A stretch of 54,632 bases of DNA from Eubacteriales bacterium (GTDB lineage: Bacteria; Bacillota; Clostridia; Lachnospirales; Lachnospiraceae). Every line of letters begins with the position of its first letter. Position 1 is the first letter of the stretch. Below the pieces are notes generated by a model. The model was not told the DNA's origin and searched no databases. It worked only from the letters and a program-made list of their open reading frames with translations. Positions 31,368-39,408 of this stretch are shown in pieces. The DNA is taken from assembly GCA_030539395.1 (NCBI GenBank), contig JAUNSC010000024.1, positions 1 to 54,632 of the forward strand, in the 5' to 3' direction. Made by a program: the position numbers and the translations under genes.

Positions 31368-32158
31368 ACTGGTGCGACAGCACATGGAATCCGATTACTG
31401 GATGTTTGCATGGGTGTGAATACTGTTATGCTAGGAGTATAGCAAAGAGGTTCGGCGGAGCGAATGATGGAGAAGTGGACTATGAAGGTGAGGCAATCTG
31501 GACTTTCGAGGGCAAAGAAACTGGAGGCTGCCATGTGATTGATGAACCGGCTAAATGGTATTCTGATGATGGACGGACATTTAGAAAAGCTCCATATCCA
31601 TTTTATTTTGACCCGACATTCCACAGATACCGTCTTGACGAATATCAGAACAAGAAAGGCAGAAACATTTTTGTATGCTCTATGGCTGATTTGTTCGGGG
31701 ACTGGGTGCCGGATGAATGGATAGAGGAAGTATTTGCGGCTTGCGATAAAGCTCCGCAGCATAATTATATGTTTCTTACGAAGAATGTGAAGCGCTATGT
31801 GAAACAAGGTGTTCCGATGCTTGAAAACATGTGGTACGAAACAAGCATAACCAGAGAATCGGATATGCATCTGTTCAATTCTCTTCCGGCATGCCGTAAT
31901 ACGTTTGTGAGTATTGAGCCGATCTTGCAAGATTTAGAAGTTGAGAAACATAATACTATGTTTCGCTTGGTTGACTGGTTCATTATCGGAGCAGAAACCG
32001 GTCGTAGAAAGAACAAGGTGGTTCCTGAGAGAAAATGGATTGAGGATATTGTGAGCGAATGTAGGAAACATAATAAGCCGGTATTTATGAAATCCAGTCT
32101 GGCAGACATTTGGGGAGAACAGCTGATACAGGAGTTTCCGGAAACGTTGAGGAGGTAG
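31349..32158 (+). CDS. DUF5131 (phage Gp37/Gp68) family protein
   Basis: 269 aa. Begins with the family signature KTKIDWCDSTWNPITGC followed by LHGCEYCYAR. The Cys spacing C-x3-C-x2-C equals that of radical SAM enzymes. NIFVCSMADLFGDWVPDEWI, MFLTKNVKRY and ISIEPILQDL-type segments follow, all usual for DUF5131. The reaction is not known; a radical-SAM modification of nucleic acid or nucleotide is an inference. Confidence 0.85.
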   Translation: MHKTKIDWCDSTWNPITGCLHGCEYCYARSIAKRFGGANDGEVDYEGEAIWTFEGKETGGCHVIDEPAKWYSDDGRTFRKAPYPFYFDPTFHRYRLDEYQNKKGRNIFVCSMADLFGDWVPDEWIEEVFAACDKAPQHNYMFLTKNVKRYVKQGVPMLENMWYETSITRESDMHLFNSLPACRNTFVSIEPILQDLEVEKHNTMFRLVDWFIIGAETGRRKNKVVPERKWIEDIVSECRKHNKPVFMKSSLADIWGEQLIQEFPETLRR

Positions 32159-32162
32159 GCTG

Positions 32163-32576
32163 ATGCAGGTATTAGAGAAGATATTGCAGAAGCTAGAAGG
32201 GGAGTTTGATAAAAGAATTGAGACGCAGTTAAAGATAATGGCTGGTCTTGGCGATGAAATATATAGATATGGGTTTGGGAAAAGTCTTGAAGCATATCAG
32301 CAAAGTAAATTACTTGTAGGAGAAATCATCCGCTCCCACATGGCAGACAATGATTGGATTCCGGTGGAGGAGAAGGGAAACCCCTTGGAAGATGGGACGT
32401 ATCTCTGCACTCTCATTGGAGAATTATGCGGGATTGATGAACCATTTACCGGAATGTGTGGGTACGAAGATGGAGACTGGGACGAACCGGACTGTGTGCT
32501 TGCATGGCAGCCATTACCATCACCATATCAGCCGAAGACCACAAAAAGAAGTAGCCAGAACACTCCGGCTACCTGA
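32163..32576 (+). CDS. DUF551-containing phage protein (137 aa)
   Basis: GAGGAGG precedes the ATG. The DUF551 core is DNDWIPVEEKGNPLEDGTYL with WDEPDCVLAWQPLPSPYQPK at the end. The N-terminal half is helical. Function unknown; one of the most common small domains in phages. Confidence 0.75.
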   Translation: MQVLEKILQKLEGEFDKRIETQLKIMAGLGDEIYRYGFGKSLEAYQQSKLLVGEIIRSHMADNDWIPVEEKGNPLEDGTYLCTLIGELCGIDEPFTGMCGYEDGDWDEPDCVLAWQPLPSPYQPKTTKRSSQNTPAT

Positions 32577-32686
32577 AAAAAGAGGATCTATATAAAAAGC
32601 ATAACAGCTTGTCTGATTATGATAATACTGCGGACCTGTGACGGGTTTGTGGAAGAAATTTGAAGAATATGTGAAAGGGGAAGCAC

Positions 32687-32998
32687 ATGATTAAGGGAAA
32701 AGCCAAAATGGAGTTTGGTAGGGGAGACATACGTATGACGGGTTGTCTCAGCCATGAAATTGGAGCATTGTGCTGTATAACGCAGGAACCGCATGAGATA
32801 GGTGAGAAAGCATTGGTATCCGATACATGGAGCGTTTATGAAGCAGAAGTAATTATGACATTCACTGCAACGCAGAGCATAGATGCACTAATTGCAGAGC
32901 TGCAGGAAGTGAAAAAGATGATGCAGGGAAATTTTCCGAAAGGTGGAATGATGACACATGGAGAAAAGTTTAACTTTGATGCATTTTTAGAATCATAA
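32687..32998 (+). CDS. Phage protein, unknown (103 aa)
   Basis: AAAGGGGAAG precedes the ATG. A beta-rich first half (GRGDIRMTGCLSHEIGALCC, VYEAEVIMTFTA) and helical second half (LIAELQEVKKMMQ). No family recognised. The 110 nt before it hold no gene. Confidence 0.6.
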   Translation: MIKGKAKMEFGRGDIRMTGCLSHEIGALCCITQEPHEIGEKALVSDTWSVYEAEVIMTFTATQSIDALIAELQEVKKMMQGNFPKGGMMTHGEKFNFDAFLES

Positions 32999-33007
32999 GA
33001 ATATGTG

Positions 33008-33060
33008 AAAGGAGCCGAGCCTCCGGCCGGGGCAACGTGTACACAGGCTCTTTTCAAAAA
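33008..33060 (+). promoter_or_regulatory. Hairpin-bridged ribosome binding site (helicase-methyltransferase)
   Basis: AAAGGAG is at 33008-33014, 45 nt before the ATG at 33060, and no other site is near the start. GAGCCT (33017-33022) pairs with AGGCTC (33045-33050). Folded, the spacing falls to about 11 nt. The same plan is seen at 35722-35766. Confidence 0.5.
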
Positions 33061-35567
33061 TGAATTATACAGAATTTTTAAAATCAAAAATCGAAGTTGC
33101 AAAGGAGAGCGGGTTTGAAGTCAATAAAAACGAGATAAACCCGGCTCTAAAGCCACACCAGAAAGATGCGGTGGCATGGGCGCTAAAAGGTGGCCGCCGC
33201 GCACTGTTTGAATCGTTTGGGCTCGGAAAGACGGTACAGGAAATAGAGTTCTGTTATCAGGCGATTCGGTATGCCGGCGGGAAATCGCTGATTGTTCTGC
33301 CGCTTGGGGTAAAACAGGAATTCACACAGGATGCTGTGAACCTGCTCGGGTACGAAGCACCTGAATATGTCCGAACAATGGAAGAGGTATATGGCAGCAG
33401 GGCGGACATCCTGCTTACGAATTATGAACGCGTCCGGGATGGTGATATAGATCCGCAGTATTTTACGGCAACCTCACTGGATGAAGCCAGTGTGCTGCGA
33501 AGCTTTGGAAGCAAAACTTACCAGACATTTCTGGACAAGTTCAAGGGAGTGCCATATAAGCTGGTTGCAACAGCCACACCTTCGCCAAATCGGTATAAGG
33601 AATTAATACATTATGCGGGATATCTTGAGGTGATGGACACGGGGCAGGCGTTGACCAGATTCTTTCAGCGGGATTCCACAAAGGCAAATAATCTGACGCT
33701 TTATTCAAACATGGAAGATGAATTCTGGCTGTGGGTGTCCAGCTGGGCGTTGTTCATCACAAAACCCTCAGACTTAAATCCTGAATATTCAGATGAGGGA
33801 TATGTATTGTCGCAGCTTACGGTGCAGTGGCACGAATTGTCGATCAGCTATGGGGACGCTGCAGATAAAGATGGCCAGATGAGTTTATTTAACGAAGCGG
33901 CAGCAGGGCTGAAGGAGGCGGCGCAGGTCAAGCGTGAGAGTATAGAACAGCGGGTAGCAAAAATGAAAGAGATCGTGAATGCCTCGCCGGATGATCATTT
34001 TGTCCTGTGGCATGATCTGGAGAATGAGCGGCATGCCATCAGAAAAGCACTGCCGGAAACGGTGGATATACATGGATCTATGGATTATGAACTGCGTGAG
34101 AAACGTGTCATAGATTTTTCACAGGGAAATATCCGGCTTTTTGCCACGAAGAAATCTTTGTCAGGCTCCGGATGCAATTTCCAAAAGCACTGCCACAGGG
34201 AGATCTTTCTGGGCATTGATTATGAATTCAATGATTTTATCCAGGCGGTGCACCGGTGCTATCGGTTCCTGCAGAATGAGCCGGTGATTATAGACATCAT
34301 TTACATGGAGAACGAGCGCCAGATCAAAGAAGCACTGCTGGAAAAATGGAAGAATCACGATTACATGGTAGCCAGGATGATAGAAATTGTGAAGAAATAC
34401 GGCCTGTCATCAGAAAACTATGTGAAGCAGCTGAAACGGAAGATGGGAGTTGAGACAGTGAAAGTAGAGGGAAAGAGGTACATAGCGGTACATGATGATT
34501 GTGTGGAAGAGACAAAACGCATGGAGAGCAACAGCATCGGACTGATCCACACATCCATACCGTTCGGGAACCATTATGAGTATTCTGCTAATTACAATGA
34601 CTTTGGGCACAACCAGAACACGGAGAGGTTCTTTGAACAGATGGATTTCCTGACGCCGGAACTGTTACGGGTGCTGAAACCCGGTCGGGTGGCGGCGATT
34701 CATGTGAAAGACCGGGTATTGTTTGGAAATGCTACGGGAACCGGGATGCCCACCGTGGAGCCGTTTCATGCGCTCTGCATCAGCCACTATATGAAACATG
34801 GTTTCCAGTATTTTGGAATGATCACTGTTGTAACAGATGTTGTCCGGGAGAATAACCAGACTTACCGCCTTGGCTGGACAGAGCAGTGCAAGGATGGTTC
34901 AAAGATGGGCGTAGGCTGCCCGGAATATATCCTGCTTTTCAGGAAACTTCCTACGGACCGGTCAACAGCCTATGCAGACGAACCGGTCAAAAAGACCAAG
35001 GAAGAATACACGCGCGCTCAATGGCAGATCGATGCTCATGGTTTCTGGAGGAGCAGCGGAGATCGGCTGATATCAAAAGAGGAACTGCAGCAGGTATCCG
35101 TAGATAATCTGCAGGCGGTCTACCGGAAATACAGCCGTGATACAGTTTACAACTATCAGGATCATGTAGATCTGGCAAAGAAACTGGATGAGAACGGGAA
35201 ACTTCCGGCAACATTTATGGTGGTGGCGCCGGGCAGCTGGACATGGGAGGTATGGGACGATATCAACCGTATGCGCACACTGAACACCACCCAGAGCCGG
35301 AGACGCGCTCAGATGCACGTCTGCCCGTTACAGCTTGATATTGTGGAGCGGATCATAGGCAGATATTCCAATGAAGATGATATGGTTTATGACCCGTTTG
35401 GCGGGTTAATGACTGTACCCATGACAGCAGTGAAAATGAAGCGCCGCGGATATGGCTGCGAACTGAATCCGGATTATTTTCGGGACGGCGTAGGATATTT
35501 ACAGGCAGCAGAAGAAGAAGCAGGAACACCGACATTGTTTGATTTTTTGGAGGCGGGAAATGAGTAA
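33060..35567 (+). CDS. SNF2-like helicase fused to a DNA methyltransferase (835 aa)
   Basis: Residues 25-440 form a superfamily 2 helicase/translocase: LKPHQKDAVAWALKGG, Walker A GLGKT (about 54-58), DExx as LDEA (about 141), motif III VATATPSPNRY and a C-terminal lobe with LVWHDLENE-like and FIQAVHRCYRF segments. Residues 480-835 form a beta-class N4/N6 amino methyltransferase: HTSIPFGNHYEYSANYNDFG at the catalytic loop and VYDPFGGLMTVPMTAVKMKR at the AdoMet loop. The usual (D/S)PP(Y/W) is SIPF here. No separate restriction gene is next to it. Likely protects phage DNA or marks it during replication. Confidence 0.85.
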   Translation: MNYTEFLKSKIEVAKESGFEVNKNEINPALKPHQKDAVAWALKGGRRALFESFGLGKTVQEIEFCYQAIRYAGGKSLIVLPLGVKQEFTQDAVNLLGYEAPEYVRTMEEVYGSRADILLTNYERVRDGDIDPQYFTATSLDEASVLRSFGSKTYQTFLDKFKGVPYKLVATATPSPNRYKELIHYAGYLEVMDTGQALTRFFQRDSTKANNLTLYSNMEDEFWLWVSSWALFITKPSDLNPEYSDEGYVLSQLTVQWHELSISYGDAADKDGQMSLFNEAAAGLKEAAQVKRESIEQRVAKMKEIVNASPDDHFVLWHDLENERHAIRKALPETVDIHGSMDYELREKRVIDFSQGNIRLFATKKSLSGSGCNFQKHCHREIFLGIDYEFNDFIQAVHRCYRFLQNEPVIIDIIYMENERQIKEALLEKWKNHDYMVARMIEIVKKYGLSSENYVKQLKRKMGVETVKVEGKRYIAVHDDCVEETKRMESNSIGLIHTSIPFGNHYEYSANYNDFGHNQNTERFFEQMDFLTPELLRVLKPGRVAAIHVKDRVLFGNATGTGMPTVEPFHALCISHYMKHGFQYFGMITVVTDVVRENNQTYRLGWTEQCKDGSKMGVGCPEYILLFRKLPTDRSTAYADEPVKKTKEEYTRAQWQIDAHGFWRSSGDRLISKEELQQVSVDNLQAVYRKYSRDTVYNYQDHVDLAKKLDENGKLPATFMVVAPGSWTWEVWDDINRMRTLNTTQSRRRAQMHVCPLQLDIVERIIGRYSNEDDMVYDPFGGLMTVPMTAVKMKRRGYGCELNPDYFRDGVGYLQAAEEEAGTPTLFDFLEAGNE

Positions 35568-35709
35568 ATCAAAACATTCAAAAACAAAAGCAGCAGGATT
35601 GCTCTGCGGTGTGTCAAGATGCAGGGATTATAAATTTGCCCAGGCCGGAGCGGCGCCGATATCGAATGTACAGAACAGACAGATGCGGAGACTGAGCAGG
35701 AAGAAATAA
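35560..35709 (+). CDS. Small basic phage protein (49 aa)
   Basis: ATG overlaps the end of the helicase-methyltransferase by 8 nt; TTGGAGGCGG upstream. SKSKHSKTKAAGLLCGVSRC, RDYKF and a basic end RQMRRLSRKK; two Cys. Function unknown; nucleic acid binding possible from charge. Confidence 0.6.
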   Translation: MSKSKHSKTKAAGLLCGVSRCRDYKFAQAGAAPISNVQNRQMRRLSRKK

Positions 35710-35721
35710 CAAAAATCAATG

Positions 35722-35766
35722 AAAGGAGCCGAAGCTATCCGGATAAAAGCTGCAGCGGCTTCCTGA
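35722..35766 (+). promoter_or_regulatory. Hairpin-bridged ribosome binding site (second case)
   Basis: AAAGGAG is at 35722-35728 and the ATG at 35767, 38 nt apart. GAAGC (35731-35735) pairs with GCTTC (35758-35762), leaving an effective spacing of about 6 nt. The first 13 nt (TGAAAGGAGCCGA) are identical to the case at 33008. Confidence 0.5.
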
Positions 35767-36474
35767 ATGAAAATGATTAGTGTAGAAGAAACAAAACGAC
35801 AGAAAGCAAGTCAATTAAGATACAAAAAGCCAATTGCAAAGAATCTGAATTTAGAATTTATTGAACAGGATTTATGGGACATACAGGAAGAATGCGAAAA
35901 CGTTCGGTGGTATACCGACTCTGAGGATGGAACGGATTCGTTGATTAACGCACTGGACGGAGATGAGGACGAAGCTTATGAGTTTAAAATGGCGTTTGCT
36001 GATTTATGTGCTGAATGTGACAGAATGGGAGAAGACCTGAAAGAAGAATGGGTTCCGGAATGTTTTGATATTTTCTTCGTGGCAGCAGGAGCCGGAGACA
36101 CATATGGAGGGCTTCTGGGATGGGATTCCTACGAGGGAGATTACTTCGGAATTGGCTGTAGTGACAGCTTTGCTGAAGATGAAGCCAAAAAGAAATTAAA
36201 GCAGATGACGAAAGATGAGCTGATAGTGGCGGCAAGACAGTGCTTTAAGGTTTATCAGGCATATATCGGTCTGCGAACCCGTTATGACAGCCTCAAAGCA
36301 GCGATTGACATATTGCGCGACCAGAATACCGGTTACTTACAGGCAGTGAAAGAAATTGAAAGGCTGTACGAAGAAGCCAGCAAAGACCATTGGAGCAGAG
36401 AGAAGTGGAGCAAGGAATCCAGAGAGTGGGAACAATACACAGATGCGCTTCCACCAGAAGCGTGGATACAATGA
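35767..36474 (+). CDS. Phage protein, unknown (235 aa)
   Basis: Acidic protein with IEQDLWDIQEECENVRWYTD, CFDIFFVAAGAGDTYGGLLG, WDSYEGDYFGIGCSDSFAED and a helical C-terminal half. The middle is conserved among Clostridial phage proteins next to methyltransferases. No catalytic motif seen. Translation start is served by the hairpin-bridged site. Confidence 0.65.
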   Translation: MKMISVEETKRQKASQLRYKKPIAKNLNLEFIEQDLWDIQEECENVRWYTDSEDGTDSLINALDGDEDEAYEFKMAFADLCAECDRMGEDLKEEWVPECFDIFFVAAGAGDTYGGLLGWDSYEGDYFGIGCSDSFAEDEAKKKLKQMTKDELIVAARQCFKVYQAYIGLRTRYDSLKAAIDILRDQNTGYLQAVKEIERLYEEASKDHWSREKWSKESREWEQYTDALPPEAWIQ

Positions 36475-36493
36475 TTTTCCCGGAGGTGATGCC

Positions 36494-37837
36494 ATGAATG
36501 AACTAACACACCTCAGCCTGTTTAGCGGCATAGGCGGCCTCGATTTTGCCGCAGAATGGGCCGGATTTACCACAACAGGTCAATGTGAATGGGCTGATTA
36601 TCCCACAAAGGTATTGGAAAAACACTGGCCAGATGTACCACGATGGAGAGATATACGGACACTGACAAAGGAGAGTTTTTATGAGCGAACAGGTTTACAA
36701 ACAGTTGACGTTATTTCCGGAGGATTTCCATGCCAGCCATTCTCCGTTGCCGGGAAGCAGAGAGGCAAGGAAGATGACCGCTACCCCTGGCCGGAAATGG
36801 TCAGGATTATCAAAGAACTGCGGCCCACTTGGGTTGTTGGAGAAAATGTTGCTGGAATCGTCAAGATGGCACTCCCCGATATTCTATCTGAGCTGGAAGC
36901 CTGTGGATATCGGACAAGGACATTTCTTATACCAGCTTGCGCTGTCGGAGCCAGACACAGGAGATACCGGGTCGCAATTGTGGGCTGGAACACCAACAGC
37001 AGGAACAGGGACAAAGGGCAGAAGTGCGGAATGGAGGAAAGGAAAAACACCAAATCCGCAGGAATTTGTCCGGGAATATCCGGAGAAAAAAGTACAGATG
37101 TGGCCTACGCCGAAAGCCAGCACGAGGGGCGATTGCCCTTCAGAACGGAACAGGAGAAGTCCGGATTTGTCGGCAGCAGTCAAGATGTGGCCAACTCCCA
37201 GAGCGAAAGAGAGCGGAGATTATCAGTACAGCCAGAGAAACCGCGAAAAGAAGGTGCTGACATTGAGCGGAGCAGTAAAGATGTACAATACACCAACTGC
37301 ACAGGATGCGAAGAACTGCACGCTTCCGAAAAGCCAGATCAACAGGGATTCTCTGGTGGGAGATGTGTTGAGAGAACAATTTGCAACACCACAGGCAAGA
37401 GACTACCGGACAGGTCAGGCCAGCAGATGGAAAGACCCGAGCAGGAGCAGAAACCTGAACGATCAGGTGGCAATGTACCCGACACCAACAACAGGTGCAA
37501 GCCTATGTGGCGGAACCCATGCGAGGGAACGTCTGGAGAAGATGGAGGCAGCAGATCAGATATCAGCCGAGGAAAAGAAAAGCATGGAGCAGGGCAACGG
37601 CGACCAGCTCAACCCAGACTGGGTGGAGTGGCTGATGGGATTTCCGGTGGGATGGACGGGGATTTAGATTTTATTCTTAACCACTACTGGGACATTGAAC
37701 CTGATATTCCGAGAGTGGCAGCAGGTATTCCAGACAGAGTAGGGCGCCTGAAAGCGTTGGGAAACGCAGTAGTACCACAGCAGTTTTATCCGGTATTTAA
37801 AGCGATAGCAGAAATAGAAAGGAGCGCAAACCAATGA
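36494..37837 (+). CDS. DNA cytosine-C5 methyltransferase
   Basis: 447 aa from ATG 36494 (GGAGGTGATG upstream). Motif I LSLFSGIGGLDFAAEWAG, motif IV SGGFPCQPFSVAGKQRG with catalytic Cys near residue 79, motif VI WVVGENVAGI, motif VIII ARHRRYRVAIVG, and motifs IX-X VGRLKALGNAVVPQQFYPV at the end. Between VIII and IX lies a 230-residue hydrophilic target-recognition region with repeated D-V-A-N/Y elements. The stretch 36681-37667 is also open in the +1 frame and encodes a second recognisable phage protein. Probably protects phage DNA from restriction. Confidence 0.9.
   Translation: MNELTHLSLFSGIGGLDFAAEWAGFTTTGQCEWADYPTKVLEKHWPDVPRWRDIRTLTKESFYERTGLQTVDVISGGFPCQPFSVAGKQRGKEDDRYPWPEMVRIIKELRPTWVVGENVAGIVKMALPDILSELEACGYRTRTFLIPACAVGARHRRYRVAIVGWNTNSRNRDKGQKCGMEERKNTKSAGICPGISGEKSTDVAYAESQHEGRLPFRTEQEKSGFVGSSQDVANSQSERERRLSVQPEKPRKEGADIERSSKDVQYTNCTGCEELHASEKPDQQGFSGGRCVERTICNTTGKRLPDRSGQQMERPEQEQKPERSGGNVPDTNNRCKPMWRNPCEGTSGEDGGSRSDISRGKEKHGAGQRRPAQPRLGGVADGISGGMDGDLDFILNHYWDIEPDIPRVAAGIPDRVGRLKALGNAVVPQQFYPVFKAIAEIERSANQ
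36681..37667 (+). CDS. Overprinted phage protein with WPTP repeats inside the C5 methyltransferase gene (328 aa)
   Basis: ATG 36681 has a full AAAGGAG at 36667-36673, 7 nt upstream. The product starts MSEQVYKQLTLFPEDFHASH, has GLLEKMLLESSRWHSPIFYL and five repeats of the type MWPTPKA, MWPTPRA, MYNTPTA, FATPQA, MYPTPTT, and ends LNPDWVEWLMGFPVGWTGI. The same ends and WPTP elements occur in phage proteins that I recognise as a family often beside or inside C5 methyltransferases. So both frames look like real, conserved genes over 987 nt. Function unknown. Confidence 0.65.
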   Translation: MSEQVYKQLTLFPEDFHASHSPLPGSREARKMTATPGRKWSGLSKNCGPLGLLEKMLLESSRWHSPIFYLSWKPVDIGQGHFLYQLALSEPDTGDTGSQLWAGTPTAGTGTKGRSAEWRKGKTPNPQEFVREYPEKKVQMWPTPKASTRGDCPSERNRRSPDLSAAVKMWPTPRAKESGDYQYSQRNREKKVLTLSGAVKMYNTPTAQDAKNCTLPKSQINRDSLVGDVLREQFATPQARDYRTGQASRWKDPSRSRNLNDQVAMYPTPTTGASLCGGTHARERLEKMEAADQISAEEKKSMEQGNGDQLNPDWVEWLMGFPVGWTGI

Positions 37838-38016
37838 ATTTCAACGAGATATATTACAGAACAAAAATGTATAAAGGAAAGACACTCTTAGAATGGGCTG
37901 TTGAATGGTTCAAAATGAGTAATGACGTTTTTTGCAGTTTATACGGGTTTAATTTTAACCCACATGACTACCCGGGATTATATGAGATTGCAAGAAGAGA
38001 AGTGTATGGGGTATAA
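37834..38016 (+). CDS. Small phage protein (60 aa)
   Basis: Start overlaps the methyltransferase stop (ATGA). NEIYYRTKMYKGKTLLEWAV, EWFKMSNDVF and NPHDYPGLYE are typical of a small family in Lachnospiraceae phages. Function unknown. Confidence 0.7.
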   Translation: MNFNEIYYRTKMYKGKTLLEWAVEWFKMSNDVFCSLYGFNFNPHDYPGLYEIARREVYGV

Positions 38017-38020
38017 GCAT

Positions 38021-38161
38021 ATGATACATAACGACTACCAATTCAACAAACCCTTCCGTGACTACGTAGACAGATATGCCGCAGATCACAATATCACACC
38101 GGAGGAAGCACTGAAACGTACAGAGGTGCAGCAGGCGGCAAGGTATTATACGGAGGTATAG
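38021..38161 (+). CDS. Small phage protein (46 aa)
   Basis: MIHNDYQFNKPFRDYVDRYA then ADHNITPEEALKRTEVQQAA. ATG 38021 has GGGG upstream; ATG 38006 is the alternative. Helical. Last gene before a strong terminator, so it ends the early transcript. Confidence 0.6.
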   Translation: MIHNDYQFNKPFRDYVDRYAADHNITPEEALKRTEVQQAARYYTEV

Positions 38162-38188
38162 GGAGAGAATAGAATACACGGTAAATTT

Positions 38189-38213
38189 GAGGCAGGGGAA
38201 CCTGCCTCTTTTT
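38189..38213 (+). terminator. Intrinsic terminator of the early operon
   Basis: GAGGCAGG (38189-38196), loop GGAA, CCTGCCTC (38201-38208), then five T. Confidence 0.92.
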
Positions 38214-38248
38214 GAATGGTTCATATGGATTACTGCTGTAAATTTATG

Positions 38249-38277
38249 TTGAGAAATGTGGTAATTTGGGATAAAAT
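38249..38277 (+). promoter_or_regulatory. Promoter of the moron gene at 38307
   Basis: TTGAGA (38249-38254), 17-nt spacer, TAAAAT (38272-38277). Placed between the early terminator and the gene, so the gene can be transcribed in the lysogen. Confidence 0.65.
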
Positions 38278-38306
38278 GGAAAAAACTATATTGGGAGGAT
38301 GTTGTG

Positions 38307-39203
38307 ATGCCTGAGAAGCAAAAAGCTACTATTGAAAAGGATAGGGAAGATGAAAAAAGATGTTTTGTAATGATGCCAATAAGTGACCAAGGAGATTATC
38401 CTCAGGGGCATTTTACCAAGGTATATGAGCACATATTTAAGCCTGCAATTGAGGAAGCAGGTTTTGAACCATACAGGGTCGATGAGAACAAAATATGCGA
38501 TTCAATTATAAATAAGATTTTTGATGCAATTCAAAATTGTCCAATGGCATTATGTGATTTGAGTAACAGGAATCCCAATGTTTTGTATGAATTAGGGCTT
38601 CGTCAGGCATACGATAAGCCAGTTGTATTAGTTCAAGACGAAAAAACAGAAAGAATATTTGATGTATCAGGTATTAACACAGTAAGGTATAGTAGTAGCA
38701 GATTATATGAAAATGTTATAGAGGCAAGAAAAAGAATAGCAGAAGCTATTATATCCACGAGAGATGGCAAAGAATATTCTATGGTAAAAATTATGAAAGC
38801 AGGAGTTGCTAATGTTTCATCTGTAAGTATATCAAGAGACGATAAATTGGAAATTATGTTGAATGGCATAATGCGGGATATACAAGATTTGAAAGATAGT
38901 GATTCGAAAAAATCTACTATTCAAAATGAACTTGAACGCCGATATGCGTATACGGAACCCATATCTCGATATGTAGGCGCGGATCATATATGTCGATTTA
39001 AAATTCCACTAAAGAATGGGATTACAAATAAGCAGATTACGGAAACTATAAGAGCATTAAAAGACGCTATGTTTCCAAGTGCCGTCATTAATTATCGAAG
39101 AGAAGATGGTCATTTATTAGTAAATGCGATAATGAAGGACGATGGCATTCCAATTAAGGCAAGAATAAGCGCAGAAGAATATTTGAGAAGCCGTTTATCA
39201 TAA
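38307..39203 (+). CDS. Nucleoside deoxyribosyltransferase-like protein (moron)
   Basis: 298 aa from ATG 38307 (GGGAGG upstream). Residues 15-150 form a Rossmann-like domain: KRCFVMMPISDQGDYPQGHF, VYEHIFKPAIEEAGFEPYRV, ICDSIINKIFDAIQNCPMAL and DLSNRNPNVLYELGLRQAYD, KPVVLVQDE. This is the pattern of deoxyribosyltransferase-like (DRHyd) domains, where the Glu in YELGLR is the expected nucleophile. Such domains occur as nucleotide- or NAD-degrading effectors in immune systems. The C-terminal half is unrecognised. It is AT-rich compared with its neighbours and has its own promoter, so it is a likely lysogenic-conversion gene, perhaps for phage exclusion. Confidence 0.75.
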   Translation: MPEKQKATIEKDREDEKRCFVMMPISDQGDYPQGHFTKVYEHIFKPAIEEAGFEPYRVDENKICDSIINKIFDAIQNCPMALCDLSNRNPNVLYELGLRQAYDKPVVLVQDEKTERIFDVSGINTVRYSSSRLYENVIEARKRIAEAIISTRDGKEYSMVKIMKAGVANVSSVSISRDDKLEIMLNGIMRDIQDLKDSDSKKSTIQNELERRYAYTEPISRYVGADHICRFKIPLKNGITNKQITETIRALKDAMFPSAVINYRREDGHLLVNAIMKDDGIPIKARISAEEYLRSRLS

Positions 39204-39355
39204 ATAGATTTAATAAATTGTTTGGGAAAAGTGTTTCATTTTTGTGCCACTGCAAAAGCTAGAATCAATATTTTGTGAGCTACCAGACAATGGGGATGGA
39301 TATTGAATAATAATAGTATGGTCAAGAATAAATAGTAATGAACTTTCAAAAGAGC

Positions 39356-39391
39356 GCAGCTGTCGGAGTAACCCGGCGGCTGCTTCTGTCT
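39356..39391 (+). terminator. Strong hairpin after the moron
   Basis: GCAGCTGTCGG (39356-39366) pairs fully, with two G-T pairs, with CCGGCGGCTGC (39373-39383) over a 6-nt loop. TTCTGTCT follows, a weak T-tract. Most likely ends the moron transcript. Confidence 0.55.
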
Positions 39392-39408
39392 GTGCGGCAT
39401 AAAATCTG

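Noticed and set aside
37021-37640. Frameshift or pseudogene in the C5 methyltransferase
   Set aside because: The frame is open through to motifs IX-X; the second frame has its own start and ribosome site, so overlap is the better reading.
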